Both the position numbers and the translations under genes were made by a program. From NCBI GenBank assembly GCA_023434855.1, contig JAEYSJ010000182.1, forward strand, positions 1-6,578: a DNA stretch of 6,578 bases. The letters are read 5' to 3'. Source of the stretch: Bacillota bacterium (GTDB lineage Bacteria > Bacillota_C > Negativicutes > JAEYSJ01). The notes beneath the pieces were generated by a model. The model did no database searches. It was given only the letters and a program-made list of their open reading frames with translations, and was not told the origin of the DNA. Below, in pieces: positions 1-6,323 of this stretch. Positions within the stretch are counted from its first letter, which is position 1, and each line of letters begins with the position of its first letter.

Positions 1-843
1 TTTATTTGTCATTTTTTCAAATAAATCGCAGTATGGGTCAACAGGTAAATCGACTTTGAGCCGTTGCATCCACTTCTTTTCATTTTCATCCCAAACGGAA
101 GTGAATTTTCCTACTAAATAATCTATAAAATTTATAAGACATTTTAGATCATTATACTCATACTTATTAGCTGTAACATCGATCAAAGTTTTGTTTATCT
201 GCAGCCAATGGTATGCAGCACAAGTTAGTGCAATTCCAGTCGGCTTTGAATAGCCACCAACAGTAAATTTAATGTCTCTCCATCGCTTAAGATATCGAAC
301 AATTCGACGAAATTGTGCCCGGTCGTTAAGGTTACTAAAATGATTTTTAATTGTATCTATAAGTTCCTGCGGACTCGATGGTTCCCATTTCTTGTTTTCC
401 GGCAAACTCCCCGGTTTACCTTTTGCAATATATTGTTTTCCATCCATATTCTCTGAAGCGTAAACTGTTAAGTCAACATGAAATGTAGACTCTCCATCTT
501 CCTGATAGGTCACTGTCACACACGGGGTTTTAATTCTTACATCTTTTGTGTGACCATTTAACGCTTGGTATACCCACTCTTTCGCTGGTACTGGCTCAAT
601 GTCGTCTTTCGACATCTTAAACTTGATACCAACATCGATATCATACTCACAACCGATTGGCTTAATTCCTGTTGACATAGCATAACTTCCTTGATTAAAG
701 GTAGTATAGCTCTTTGCTTTTTCGGATATATTCTTTTTTAGTTTGTTTAATATGATGTCTCGCTTATTGCGTAAGGTTTCATTCTCATCATCTAATTTTA
801 TTAAATCATGAAATTCTTCTAATTGTTTTTGTACTTTTGCCAT
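1..843 (-). CDS. CD-NTase (cGAS/DncV-like nucleotidyltransferase) of CBASS type, 3' end outside window
   Basis: This is the first 281 codons of an enzyme predicted to make a cyclic di- or trinucleotide alarm signal from NTPs after phage infection. In the translation, a polymerase-beta-type active site is intact: the G52-S53 motif (NQGSYAMSTG), the paired metal-binding acids D68 and D70 (EYDIDVG), and a third acid D124 (FHVDLTVY). The following stretch, about 165-215 (FRRIVRYLKRW, then GIALTCAAYHW), resembles the helical OAS1-C-like part of bacterial CD-NTases. The ATG at 843 follows GAGGAGAG at good spacing. The gene runs off the left edge with no stop, so the C-terminus and any downstream Cap2/Cap3 or effector genes are unseen. 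It lies 67 nt after the membrane-protein gene on the same strand. Family assignment is firm. The clade and the nucleotide product cannot be told from sequence reading alone. Confidence 0.9.
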   Translation of the reverse strand, partial: MAKVQKQLEEFHDLIKLDDENETLRNKRDIILNKLKKNISEKAKSYTTFNQGSYAMSTGIKPIGCEYDIDVGIKFKMSKDDIEPVPAKEWVYQALNGHTKDVRIKTPCVTVTYQEDGESTFHVDLTVYASENMDGKQYIAKGKPGSLPENKKWEPSSPQELIDTIKNHFSNLNDRAQFRRIVRYLKRWRDIKFTVGGYSKPTGIALTCAAYHWLQINKTLIDVTANKYEYNDLKCLINFIDYLVGKFTSVWDENEKKWMQRLKVDLPVDPYCDLFEKMTNK

Positions 844-910
844 CCCATATCTCTCCTCATATTCAGTCAACACACAAGTTGCACTGTTAAATTAATGTCA
901 TTTCCTTAAG

Positions 911-1504
911 TTAGATAATCTTCCATTGCTTTAAATTCAGAACAAACACTCCAGCTATACCCGCTAAAACATAAGGTAATGTTATAATTTTTATACTAGC
1001 TTCAATCAATGTGCCAGGGGTCATACCAAAAGGTTTTGCAAATCCTATTAATATACCTGGATATTGATACCAATTTGCAATGAGCGATAAAGCTAACATA
1101 TATCTAAAAATATCATTTAATATACCCATGGCCATTTTAGTCTTATCGGCGTCAAAAAAGCATGCAGTTCCACCCCATATAACCGTTGCAGTCGCAATTA
1201 CAACTAGGGCAATGTTAAAATTAGCAGATAAATCATTCAACGAATTCGCCAAAAAAGCGACCAGTAATAAACTAAATACAAACGGTGTCACAAGCAACCA
1301 AATCATCGTCTTTTTTACAGATTGCATCGCCACCCTTGCTCCGATAATGGCAAACCCCATTATCGCTAATATCATACATTCATTTCGCCAATTTTTAAAC
1401 ACCGGCGAAGCCATTGTATATAAATAAATAACGCAACATAAACACATCAAAAATGAATATGCTTGATTTCTAGCCTCCAACCACCGCCACAGCTTTTTTA
1501 TCAC
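911..1504 (-). CDS. polytopic membrane protein, candidate CBASS membrane effector
   Basis: I do not recognise a named family. The roughly 197-residue product is almost all membrane. Counted from the upstream GTG at 1513, hydrophobic segments lie at about 19-36, 45-63, 71-92, 99-119, 132-152 and 172-194, giving five or six spans. A basic N-terminus (KKLWRWLEARNQ) suggests a cytoplasmic start. No signal peptide or catalytic motif is seen. Two GTG starts are possible. The one at 1513 sits almost on top of AAAAGGA, while the GTG at 1504 lies 8-9 nt from it and is preferred. The gene is 48 nt behind the protease and 67 nt ahead of the CD-NTase. Membrane proteins beside a CD-NTase are commonly CBASS effectors that permeabilise the inner membrane on nucleotide binding, so that role is inferred from position. 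It does not look like Cap15, which has two spans plus a beta-barrel, and no obvious soluble sensor domain is present. Confidence 0.75.
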   Translation of the reverse strand: MIKKLWRWLEARNQAYSFLMCLCCVIYLYTMASPVFKNWRNECMILAIMGFAIIGARVAMQSVKKTMIWLLVTPFVFSLLLVAFLANSLNDLSANFNIALVVIATATVIWGGTACFFDADKTKMAMGILNDIFRYMLALSLIANWYQYPGILIGFAKPFGMTPGTLIEASIKIITLPYVLAGIAGVFVLNLKQWKII

Positions 1505-1561
1505 ATATACCACATCCTTTTGCTATACGCCTTAGTTGTACGTGATCTAAAATATAAATAC

Positions 1562-3922
1562 CTATCTTCTAACATCAACCCGAATATCATGTCGAAGTTT
1601 TATATTGCTATGTACGAAGCTATGCTGATTCAATAATTGAGTTACATTCGTATACACTGGCTGCTTCATGAACGGATCACGTATCGTAATCATCACACAA
1701 AACGGTTGCGAAAGTTCTTCACCTTTTAAAATCGCTTGTTTTTCAATAAAGCTCCGATATACTCCCTCAACTTTTAAAAACCATTTCTTTGGTGCTTTTA
1801 GACTTTTATCTCGATTTCCAGGAGTAAGCTCCCCTAGATCAACGGCATATTTTTTATTAGGATAATACTTGTCCCCATACTGAATAAGAACTTTTTCCGT
1901 TTTATTAAATCCCTCATGTGCAACAGTTTTCTTGCTATAGCTTGAAAAATTTAATAGATTTTTTGATCCGGAACCCCGTCCTATGGGATTGCGTACTGTC
2001 CGCTTCGTCATGTCTCTATTGATTTTCTCGTTATAAGTTCCTAATAATACATCAATATTTGATTGGCAATATTCCGCTCCTTGACGCGCTTCCAGAATTG
2101 GATGATTAATCAATGTTACTGTAAGCTGTCCATAATAATATCCTTGATCATCAATTAAACACTCTGGGAAAGGAAAATCTAAGATATCAACAAATTTACC
2201 TTTTTCAAGAGTATCTCTTAAAATCAACGTTATCTCATATGGATTATTATATAAAATATCCTGGATTGTTTGCGGAACACCAAACCCATACTGAGTGACC
2301 TTTTCCGGCATTGCTGCTGTTACCGTTCCAGGATATCTACAAGAATGCACCATTAACGCTTTCAATAAAATTGGATCAAACTCTTCCTGTACCTCATTCG
2401 ATAAATGAGCAGCAATCGCTGTTACCCTTGGAGTAGAAAAACTAGTACCACACTTTCCAACTACTTGTCCATCAAGGGAAAATGAATTCACTCCCGTACT
2501 GATAATTCTTCCATTTTGAACACCGCAATTTCCGCCATAGTGCATTACTTCCGGTTTAATAATGTTAGCCGGTCCGGGGCCTACTCTGCTAAATGGTGAA
2601 ATATGATCCGGTTTTGCAAGATCACTGGCTGCCTGTAACCGCGCGATAGAGCCTACGGTTAATGCTCTGACCGAATCAGCCCCGCGTGTAATTTTTCCGT
2701 TCGCTTGTCCTTGTGTGAAGTTATTACAATTCCCCGCAGATTTAATAATCCAAACTTTGTTTTTATCTTGGATATCATCCAAAGCCGTTCCGAAATCGGA
2801 GAAATCAGTATCACTAATCTCCATGCCACTGCCCAATGACATATTCCATATTTTTATTGTATCTTTATTTTTTTCAACCGCTTCACGGATATTTTCAACC
2901 AGATCTGCTTCCGTACAGCCTTCTTTATTTAAGTCAGGAATAACCAATGCATCATAAAGCTTGCAGCCAGTAGCCCCAGTAAAATTACAACCTTCTAGCA
3001 AATCGCCAAAACCAACAATACCGGCTACAAATGTACCATGCGCCCGATTGACATACTTCTCAGGATAACTTGTTGTATTCCCTGCAAGCCAAGGATCTAG
3101 TGCTTTAATCTTTGCTATCCCTGAATCTAAGACACCAACAATCGGATATGTCTCTCCTTCCACCGGTTGAATTGGCGAAAATTCCGTTTCATTAAAAAAA
3201 CTATCTTCCACGACCTTCAATACCGGCATTGGTTCAATGGAATAAATACCGGTAAAATCATCAATATCTCTGAGCAGTTCCAGATTATCCAGTAAAACCT
3301 GATGAACCAATAAACGGTCAGAGTATTTTACTGACTTATCAAGACGAATTCCTTTTTTACTCGTCAACAATGATTTAAATTCTTCATCTACTTTTTGATT
3401 CAAAGATGCGTTATTATAATCGACCAGAGTCACTTTCAAAACATATTTTTCTTCCTTGGTCTTTACATCCTGGATATTGATAATCGGCTCTAATAACGAT
3501 ATGGCACTTAGGGATGAAATTGCTCTTGGATTTAATTCACACAACGCCAAGTTGCGGGAAATCGTCTCATATTCTTCTACAGTATTGACTCGAATCAATA
3601 GTTCCTGTTCTGCTGATAAACCTATGGTCCTATCTTCATAACGTTCTTCGAATAGAGAAAGCATATCGGCACGATGGCTTTTAGCAACCGCCGCATCCAC
3701 GATTTTAGCTTTTAACACTGTCGGAATGCCTCTGTATTTATTAATTTTTGTTACTGCTTTTCTTTTGGCCTCATCCAGTCCAGTTATCAACAGTTTGGAT
3801 CGTTCGCGTAGTTCCTCACCATGTAACACCCATTTGGGTGGATCTGATGGACCTCCCTCCGTAAGCATTCCATCGGCTTTTCTCTTATGGAATATCTTTA
3901 CTGGTAAATTCCGCTCAATCAT
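1562..3922 (-). CDS. ietS: subtilisin-like serine protease (S8 family), IetS-like
   Basis: This is a 786-residue S8 peptidase. The catalytic triad is visible as D266 (VGVLDSGIA), H295 (HGTFVAGIVG) and S494 (GTSFSTP, with Ser in place of the usual Ala). The oxyanion-hole Asn is N398 (SAGN). A domain of about 250 residues precedes the catalytic core, and a region of about 225 residues follows it. No signal peptide is present, so the enzyme should act in the cytosol. The start is taken at ATG 3922: AGGGGG lies 9 nt upstream, whereas an in-frame ATG at 3940 overlaps that site. The start overlaps the end of the ATPase gene by 8 nt (CATGATTGA), which implies translational coupling. An AAA+ ATPase directly upstream of a cytosolic subtilase is the layout of IetAS, first described in Ti-plasmid incompatibility and later reported as anti-phage. 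The protein target is unknown. The protease call is secure. The Iet assignment rests on layout and size. Confidence 0.93.
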   Translation of the reverse strand: MIERNLPVKIFHKRKADGMLTEGGPSDPPKWVLHGEELRERSKLLITGLDEAKRKAVTKINKYRGIPTVLKAKIVDAAVAKSHRADMLSLFEERYEDRTIGLSAEQELLIRVNTVEEYETISRNLALCELNPRAISSLSAISLLEPIINIQDVKTKEEKYVLKVTLVDYNNASLNQKVDEEFKSLLTSKKGIRLDKSVKYSDRLLVHQVLLDNLELLRDIDDFTGIYSIEPMPVLKVVEDSFFNETEFSPIQPVEGETYPIVGVLDSGIAKIKALDPWLAGNTTSYPEKYVNRAHGTFVAGIVGFGDLLEGCNFTGATGCKLYDALVIPDLNKEGCTEADLVENIREAVEKNKDTIKIWNMSLGSGMEISDTDFSDFGTALDDIQDKNKVWIIKSAGNCNNFTQGQANGKITRGADSVRALTVGSIARLQAASDLAKPDHISPFSRVGPGPANIIKPEVMHYGGNCGVQNGRIISTGVNSFSLDGQVVGKCGTSFSTPRVTAIAAHLSNEVQEEFDPILLKALMVHSCRYPGTVTAAMPEKVTQYGFGVPQTIQDILYNNPYEITLILRDTLEKGKFVDILDFPFPECLIDDQGYYYGQLTVTLINHPILEARQGAEYCQSNIDVLLGTYNEKINRDMTKRTVRNPIGRGSGSKNLLNFSSYSKKTVAHEGFNKTEKVLIQYGDKYYPNKKYAVDLGELTPGNRDKSLKAPKKWFLKVEGVYRSFIEKQAILKGEELSQPFCVMITIRDPFMKQPVYTNVTQLLNQHSFVHSNIKLRHDIRVDVRR

Positions 3923-5036
3923 GTACTGGTTCCCCCTCATCCCGCAATTTATTACGAACCTGGCGTAAGGATATATTCAACGCTTCAGCAATGTCTGCTT
4001 GTGAAACGCCATTCCCATTTAAAAATTTCACTAGAGATAATTCCTGCTCACGATATCCTTTAAAAAGATAAATTTGGACTAGCACATCCTGATAGGAGAT
4101 TACTTCCCGATCATGAAGAACTGCATCTCGAACGGCATTAAAACAGATAGTCTTAATATCCGATGGCGACGTTCCCGAAAGAGTGTGAACAATTTTGTTC
4201 AACTTTTTTTTATCCTCATAAAAACTCAATTCAGTGTCGGCAAAATATAAATTGAGTAGGTCCGCTATCCCATCGTAATCCGGCTTAGGGACTTCAATCG
4301 TAGTGCTAAACCGACGCCATACAGCGGCATCTAATAAACTCTCATGGTTGGTAGCCGCAATCAGAACATTACCATCATTACTTTTGCTAAAGTCATCAAT
4401 ATTTTGCAGCAAACTATTAACAACCCGTTTCAATTCACCAATTTCATGCTCATCATCTCTTGCCTTAGCAATTGCATCAAATTCATCCAAGAACAAAATG
4501 CAGGGCCTTTCTTTTGCGTATTCAAATATCTTCCGAATGTTCTTAGCCGTATTTCCTAATAAAGAAGATACCAACCCATCTAAACGAGCCGTAATCAATG
4601 GGATTTTCATTTGACTTGCAATATATTTTGCAATACTGGTTTTACCACAGCCGGGAGGACCATAAAGAAGTAGTGATTCAGGAAGATTGACACCCTTCTT
4701 TACTAATTTATTGCGATTTTTTAGAGCCGCAATAAAGTTATTAATTTTAAGTGTTGTAACTTCCGATAATACCAACTCTTGGACTTCATCCTCTGGATAA
4801 AATATATCAACCATATCAAGACGGGTCTCCGGATCAACCGGCTTAGTAACAAACTCATCCATAAAAACAGGGTGAGCAATTTTTTTATTAATCAATCTAG
4901 TAATGCGATCTGCTAACGCCTGCTCTCCATTATCTTCTAGTTTATTGGCAAGCAAAGCTGCGTAGCTGTGTACCTTATCGCGTTTTCCATCTAATCCACC
5001 CTCAATGATTTTTAGTATTTCGGTTTGCATAGCCAT
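3915..5036 (-). CDS. ietA: AAA+ ATPase with C-terminal helix-turn-helix, IetA-like
   Basis: This is a 373-residue AAA+ protein. The N-terminal 95 residues or so are helical and charged. The ATPase core has Walker A G126-T133 (GPPGCGKT), Walker B ending D184-E185 (ILFLDEFD), sensor-1 N230 (AATN), an arginine-finger-like R241-R242-F243, and a sensor-2 region GTSPSDI near 288-294. All residues expected for hydrolysis are present. Residues about 335-366 (GVSQADIAEALNISLRQVRN) read as a helix-turn-helix, suggesting DNA contact or autoregulation. ATG 5036 is chosen because GAGGAG sits 7 nt upstream. The reading frame stays open to 5147, but that part is AT-rich promoter-like DNA. The overlap with the protease gene fits an ATPase that gates or unfolds substrates for the protease, which is an inference. 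It is the first gene of the four-gene run. The AAA+ call is firm, IetA likely. Confidence 0.92.
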   Translation of the reverse strand: MAMQTEILKIIEGGLDGKRDKVHSYAALLANKLEDNGEQALADRITRLINKKIAHPVFMDEFVTKPVDPETRLDMVDIFYPEDEVQELVLSEVTTLKINNFIAALKNRNKLVKKGVNLPESLLLYGPPGCGKTSIAKYIASQMKIPLITARLDGLVSSLLGNTAKNIRKIFEYAKERPCILFLDEFDAIAKARDDEHEIGELKRVVNSLLQNIDDFSKSNDGNVLIAATNHESLLDAAVWRRFSTTIEVPKPDYDGIADLLNLYFADTELSFYEDKKKLNKIVHTLSGTSPSDIKTICFNAVRDAVLHDREVISYQDVLVQIYLFKGYREQELSLVKFLNGNGVSQADIAEALNISLRQVRNKLRDEGEPVHD

Positions 5037-5043
5037 TTTACCA

Positions 5044-5049
5044 CTCCTC
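5044..5049 (-). promoter_or_regulatory. ribosome binding site deciding the ATPase start
   Basis: GAGGAG on the minus strand, 7 nt before ATG 5036. It selects this start over the upstream in-frame ATG at 5147 and over the internal ATG two codons further in. Confidence 0.8.
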
Positions 5050-5185
5050 GCAATTATTGTAACGCTTTTTACTTTATTTTGCACGCTTTTTTTGAAATAA
5101 ATATCAATATTATTAATTTTGATTACGAAGTTTATAAAAATAAACACACAGAAACTCGAATGCTAATCAATTATTTTACCCTAAC
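5050..5185 (-). promoter_or_regulatory. AT-rich control region of the four-gene defence operon
   Basis: This 136-bp gap between the upstream terminator and the ATPase gene must hold the operon promoter. The best -10 candidate is TACAAT at 5056-5061, but it would start the RNA about at the ribosome site, and no good -35 pairs with it. Alternative AT-rich hexamers lie further upstream. Two copies of AAAAAGCGT (minus strand, 5062-5070 and 5083-5091) sit exactly 21 bp apart, two helical turns, around the candidate -10. They could be an operator, perhaps for the helix-turn-helix of the ATPase itself. Exact promoter elements are uncertain. Confidence 0.4.
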
Positions 5186-5214
5186 AAAAAAGGCCGCCGT
5201 TATCACCGGCAGCC
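5186..5214 (-). terminator. intrinsic terminator closing the SymE / small membrane protein unit
   Basis: Read on the minus strand, arms GGCTGCCG (5214-5207) and CGGCGGCC (5199-5192) form an 8-bp stem with one G-U pair. The loop is GTGATAA, followed by six T at 5191-5186. The stop codon of the small membrane protein (5205-5203) lies in the loop. The terminator insulates the defence operon from upstream transcription. Confidence 0.85.
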
Positions 5215-5409
5215 TCCCTGCAAAAACTGAACAACCATCCCCAGCGTCATTACTCCGCCGGCCAGCAAAACCAGCCAAAACACCGACAATAGCAAGCTAT
5301 GATCGGCACAGTACCGGACACTCGCCTGGTCCTTCCGGTCCAATGCGTTCCAGTAGCAAACCCACAGTGCGGCCTCTACCCGCCACCATCTAGCTAGCTC
5401 GTCCCACAT
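5203..5409 (-). CDS. small single-span membrane protein, unknown function
   Basis: I do not recognise this 68-residue protein. The first 35 residues are charged and aromatic, with five Trp in MWDELARWWRVEAALWVCYW. They are followed by a strongly hydrophobic segment at about 39-64, giving one membrane span near the C-terminus, and a short GGCR tail. ATG 5409 is well supported by GGAGG with a 9-nt gap. The stop codon lies in the loop of an intrinsic terminator, so the gene is tightly packaged as the last of its transcript. It follows the SymE-like gene on the same strand after about 155 bp of very GC-rich DNA. A small membrane protein next to a toxin-family gene could be a toxin itself, a partner of SymE, or unrelated. 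The ribosome site and terminator make a real gene likely. Confidence 0.65.
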   Translation of the reverse strand: MWDELARWWRVEAALWVCYWNALDRKDQASVRYCADHSLLLSVFWLVLLAGGVMTLGMVVQFLQGGCR

Positions 5410-5565
5410 ACCCCTGCACCTCCGCTCGTCAGCAGCGGCTCTCCCGCCGCCCTCACCTCAGAGCGGCACACCGTGTCACCCGGAGGGGCGCAGCGATAGC
5501 GGAGCAGGCGCAGCCTTGACCGGTGTGATACCATGAGAAGATCGGCGGCGGGACGTTCCCAGTAG
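5401..5565. other. GC-rich intergenic segment with short direct repeat
   Basis: Hand count of 5401-5520 gives 85 G or C of 120 (about 71%), against clearly AT-rich flanks. It holds an 8-bp direct repeat GGCGCAGC at 5487-5494 and 5507-5514 (20-bp period). Complementary arms read CACACCG and CGGTGTG on the minus strand and could close a long hairpin over the segment. An open frame crosses it (5394-5588, minus), but its Arg/Gly-rich product and lack of a ribosome site argue against coding. Its role is unknown; it may be an inserted repeat or a structured leader of the small gene. Confidence 0.5.
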
Positions 5566-5772
5566 TTAGACCAGCTTTTTCCCTTCATCGGGCACTGCTT
5601 TGATTAGCAATGCACCGCTATGCTCTTCAATGGCAATCTTATTCCCACTCAAAAAACCAAGGTCCTGGAGCCATTTACCCTGCAGCCGGATTAGCGGCCA
5701 ACGGTCTTTTCCGTTATTGAGGTATGTATAATAGACAGTCAGAATACGTGAGTTTTCCCCTTCACTGGACAA
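5566..5772 (-). CDS. symE: SymE-family toxin-like protein
   Basis: The product is about 68 residues and matches the SymE_toxin pattern: LTV near residue 11, then RWPLIRLQGKWLQDLGFLSG at 24-43, an alternating IAIEE strand, and a GALLIKAV strand near 53-60. In E. coli, SymE is an SOS-induced, AbrB-fold protein. It was first described as an RNA-cleaving toxin and later linked to nucleoid condensation, and it is held down by the antisense RNA SymR. The frame is open from 5802, but the start is placed at TTG 5772 because AGGGGG lies 7 nt upstream. The C-terminus ends shortly after the core (PDEGKKLV), so the protein is shorter than the 113-residue E. coli one. A perfect TATAAT on the opposite strand inside the gene may drive a SymR-like antisense RNA. 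Family membership is likely; toxicity is unproved. Confidence 0.8.
   Translation of the reverse strand: MSSEGENSRILTVYYTYLNNGKDRWPLIRLQGKWLQDLGFLSGNKIAIEEHSGALLIKAVPDEGKKLV
5727..5732 (+). promoter_or_regulatory. candidate antisense promoter inside symE
   Basis: A perfect TATAAT on the plus strand inside symE, preceded by TG but with only a weak -35 (GTCTTT at 5704-5709, 17-bp gap). A transcript from about 5739 would run antisense over the symE start codon (5772) and its ribosome site (5780-5785), the arrangement of SymR over symE. No clear plus-strand terminator follows, so this stays tentative. Confidence 0.35.
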
Positions 5773-5851
5773 ATCTATACCCCCTATCACAAGCTGCAGC
5801 AAGGTCTAAATAATAACTGGCCCTGCTATTTGCTTTTTATAGGGGGAAATT

Positions 5852-5890
5852 AAAAAGCGCATGCGAGGTTTAACCCTACACATGCGCTTT
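5852..5890 (-). terminator. intrinsic terminator reading leftward
   Basis: Perfect 10-bp arms AAAGCGCATG (5854-5863) and CATGCGCTTT (5881-5890) with a 17-nt loop. On the minus strand the stem runs into TTTTT (5856-5852). On the plus strand the following bases are poor in T, so it works mainly leftward. No recognised gene lies directly upstream of it, so it ends either an unrecognised transcript or read-through from the toxin region. Confidence 0.75.
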
Positions 5891-6071
5891 GCTTCGTCGT
5901 TTGCTAAATCCCAAACCTAATAACCGACCACTACCGGCCTCAACAGAAAAGCGATCAAAACACTATGTACGCGAACGCTTGGCCTTTCCGCTGATGTATT
6001 AGGAATGGCTGAATCATCTGCTGCGTCAAGTCACACAGCTGCTCCCCCAACACCCCACTATACCCGTGCCT
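5891..6071. other. intergenic stretch without recognised gene
   Basis: About 180 bp with no protein I can support. A 32-codon frame on the minus strand (6053-5955) has no good ribosome site and no family I know. Mixed composition. It may encode the unidentified transcript that ends at the terminator on its left, or be a gene remnant. Confidence 0.4.
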
Positions 6072-6103
6072 CGCTTGTTTTCAAGCGGTCGGCATTGTAT
6101 AAT
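6072..6103 (+). promoter_or_regulatory. promoter of the structured RNA, with dyad over the -35
   Basis: TTGTTT (6075-6080), 17-bp gap, TATAAT (6098-6103) predicts a start near 6110, exactly where the RNA closing stem begins. A perfect 6-bp inverted repeat CGCTTG-TTTT-CAAGCG (6072-6087) covers the -35 and could be a repressor site. Confidence 0.6.
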
Positions 6104-6109
6104 AGAAAT

Positions 6110-6204
6110 GTCGTCGTGGACAGCTAGCTGTTACGTGTAGGTGTTCTGGCACCTGCGTGAGTCTGGAAGTGTTCCACCACTTTCAGATCACGGCGACTCT
6201 TTAA
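6110..6204 (+). ncRNA. compact multibranched structured RNA, unknown class
   Basis: Base pairing is evident by eye. A 9-bp closing stem is formed by GTCGTCGTG (6110-6118) and CACGGCGAC (6189-6197), with one G-U pair. Inside are three hairpins: ACAGC/GCTGT (6120-6131); AGGTG/CACCT around loop TTCTGG (6139-6154), extendable with wobble pairs; and a 10-bp stem TCTGGAAGTG/CACTTTCAGA (6162-6171 and 6178-6187) with one G-U pair. TCTTTAATTT follows the closing stem and may terminate it. A well-spaced promoter begins the RNA right at the stem. It is not a tRNA, having no T-arm consensus, and no reverse transcriptase is present for a retron. It lies between two toxin loci, so a regulatory or antitoxin role is possible but not shown. 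Confidence 0.6.
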
Positions 6205-6288
6205 TTTCCACCTATTTCTAATTATAGCTCTTTCTGAATGAATTGCAAGACAAGTGAGACAGACAGACTAGGATTTTTTATTGACTGA

Positions 6289-6317
6289 TTGCATATTTTA
6301 CAATCTATGGGTATAAT
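6289..6317 (+). promoter_or_regulatory. promoter of the antitoxin RNA
   Basis: TTGCAT (6289-6294), 17-bp gap, perfect TATAAT (6312-6317). Predicted start near 6324. A better -35 hexamer, TTGACT at 6281, is 25 bp away from the -10 and so is not the likely partner. Confidence 0.65.
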
Positions 6318-6323
6318 ATAAGA

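Noticed and set aside
1080..1427. Plus-strand frame opposite the membrane-protein gene
   Set aside because: Shadow of the minus-strand gene, no ribosome site and no recognisable family.
1668..4614. Several plus-strand frames of 61-103 codons opposite the protease and ATPase genes
   Set aside because: All lie antisense to two well-supported genes with intact catalytic motifs, and none has its own motifs.
5062..5091. CRISPR repeats
   Set aside because: Only two 9-bp copies, too short and too few for an array; treated as a possible operator instead.
5037..5147. N-terminal extension of the ATPase to an upstream ATG
   Set aside because: The stretch is AT-rich and promoter-like, and would place the GAGGAG ribosome site inside the gene; ATG 5036 fits better.
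5025..5393. 122-codon plus-strand frame
   Set aside because: It spans the operon control region, an intrinsic terminator and the reverse of the small membrane gene; the product looks non-protein-like.
5394..5588. 64-codon minus-strand frame overlapping the end of symE
   Set aside because: No ribosome site, Arg/Gly-rich low-complexity product, crosses the ribosome site of the next gene; its openness follows from the high GC content.
5955..6053. 32-codon minus-strand frame beginning with GTG
   Set aside because: Poor ribosome site and no family recognised; could be a remnant but is not supported as a gene.
6110..6197. tRNA or retron msr-msd
   Set aside because: The cloverleaf-like fold lacks D- and T-loop consensus bases and a CCA-ready acceptor end, and no reverse transcriptase gene is in the window.
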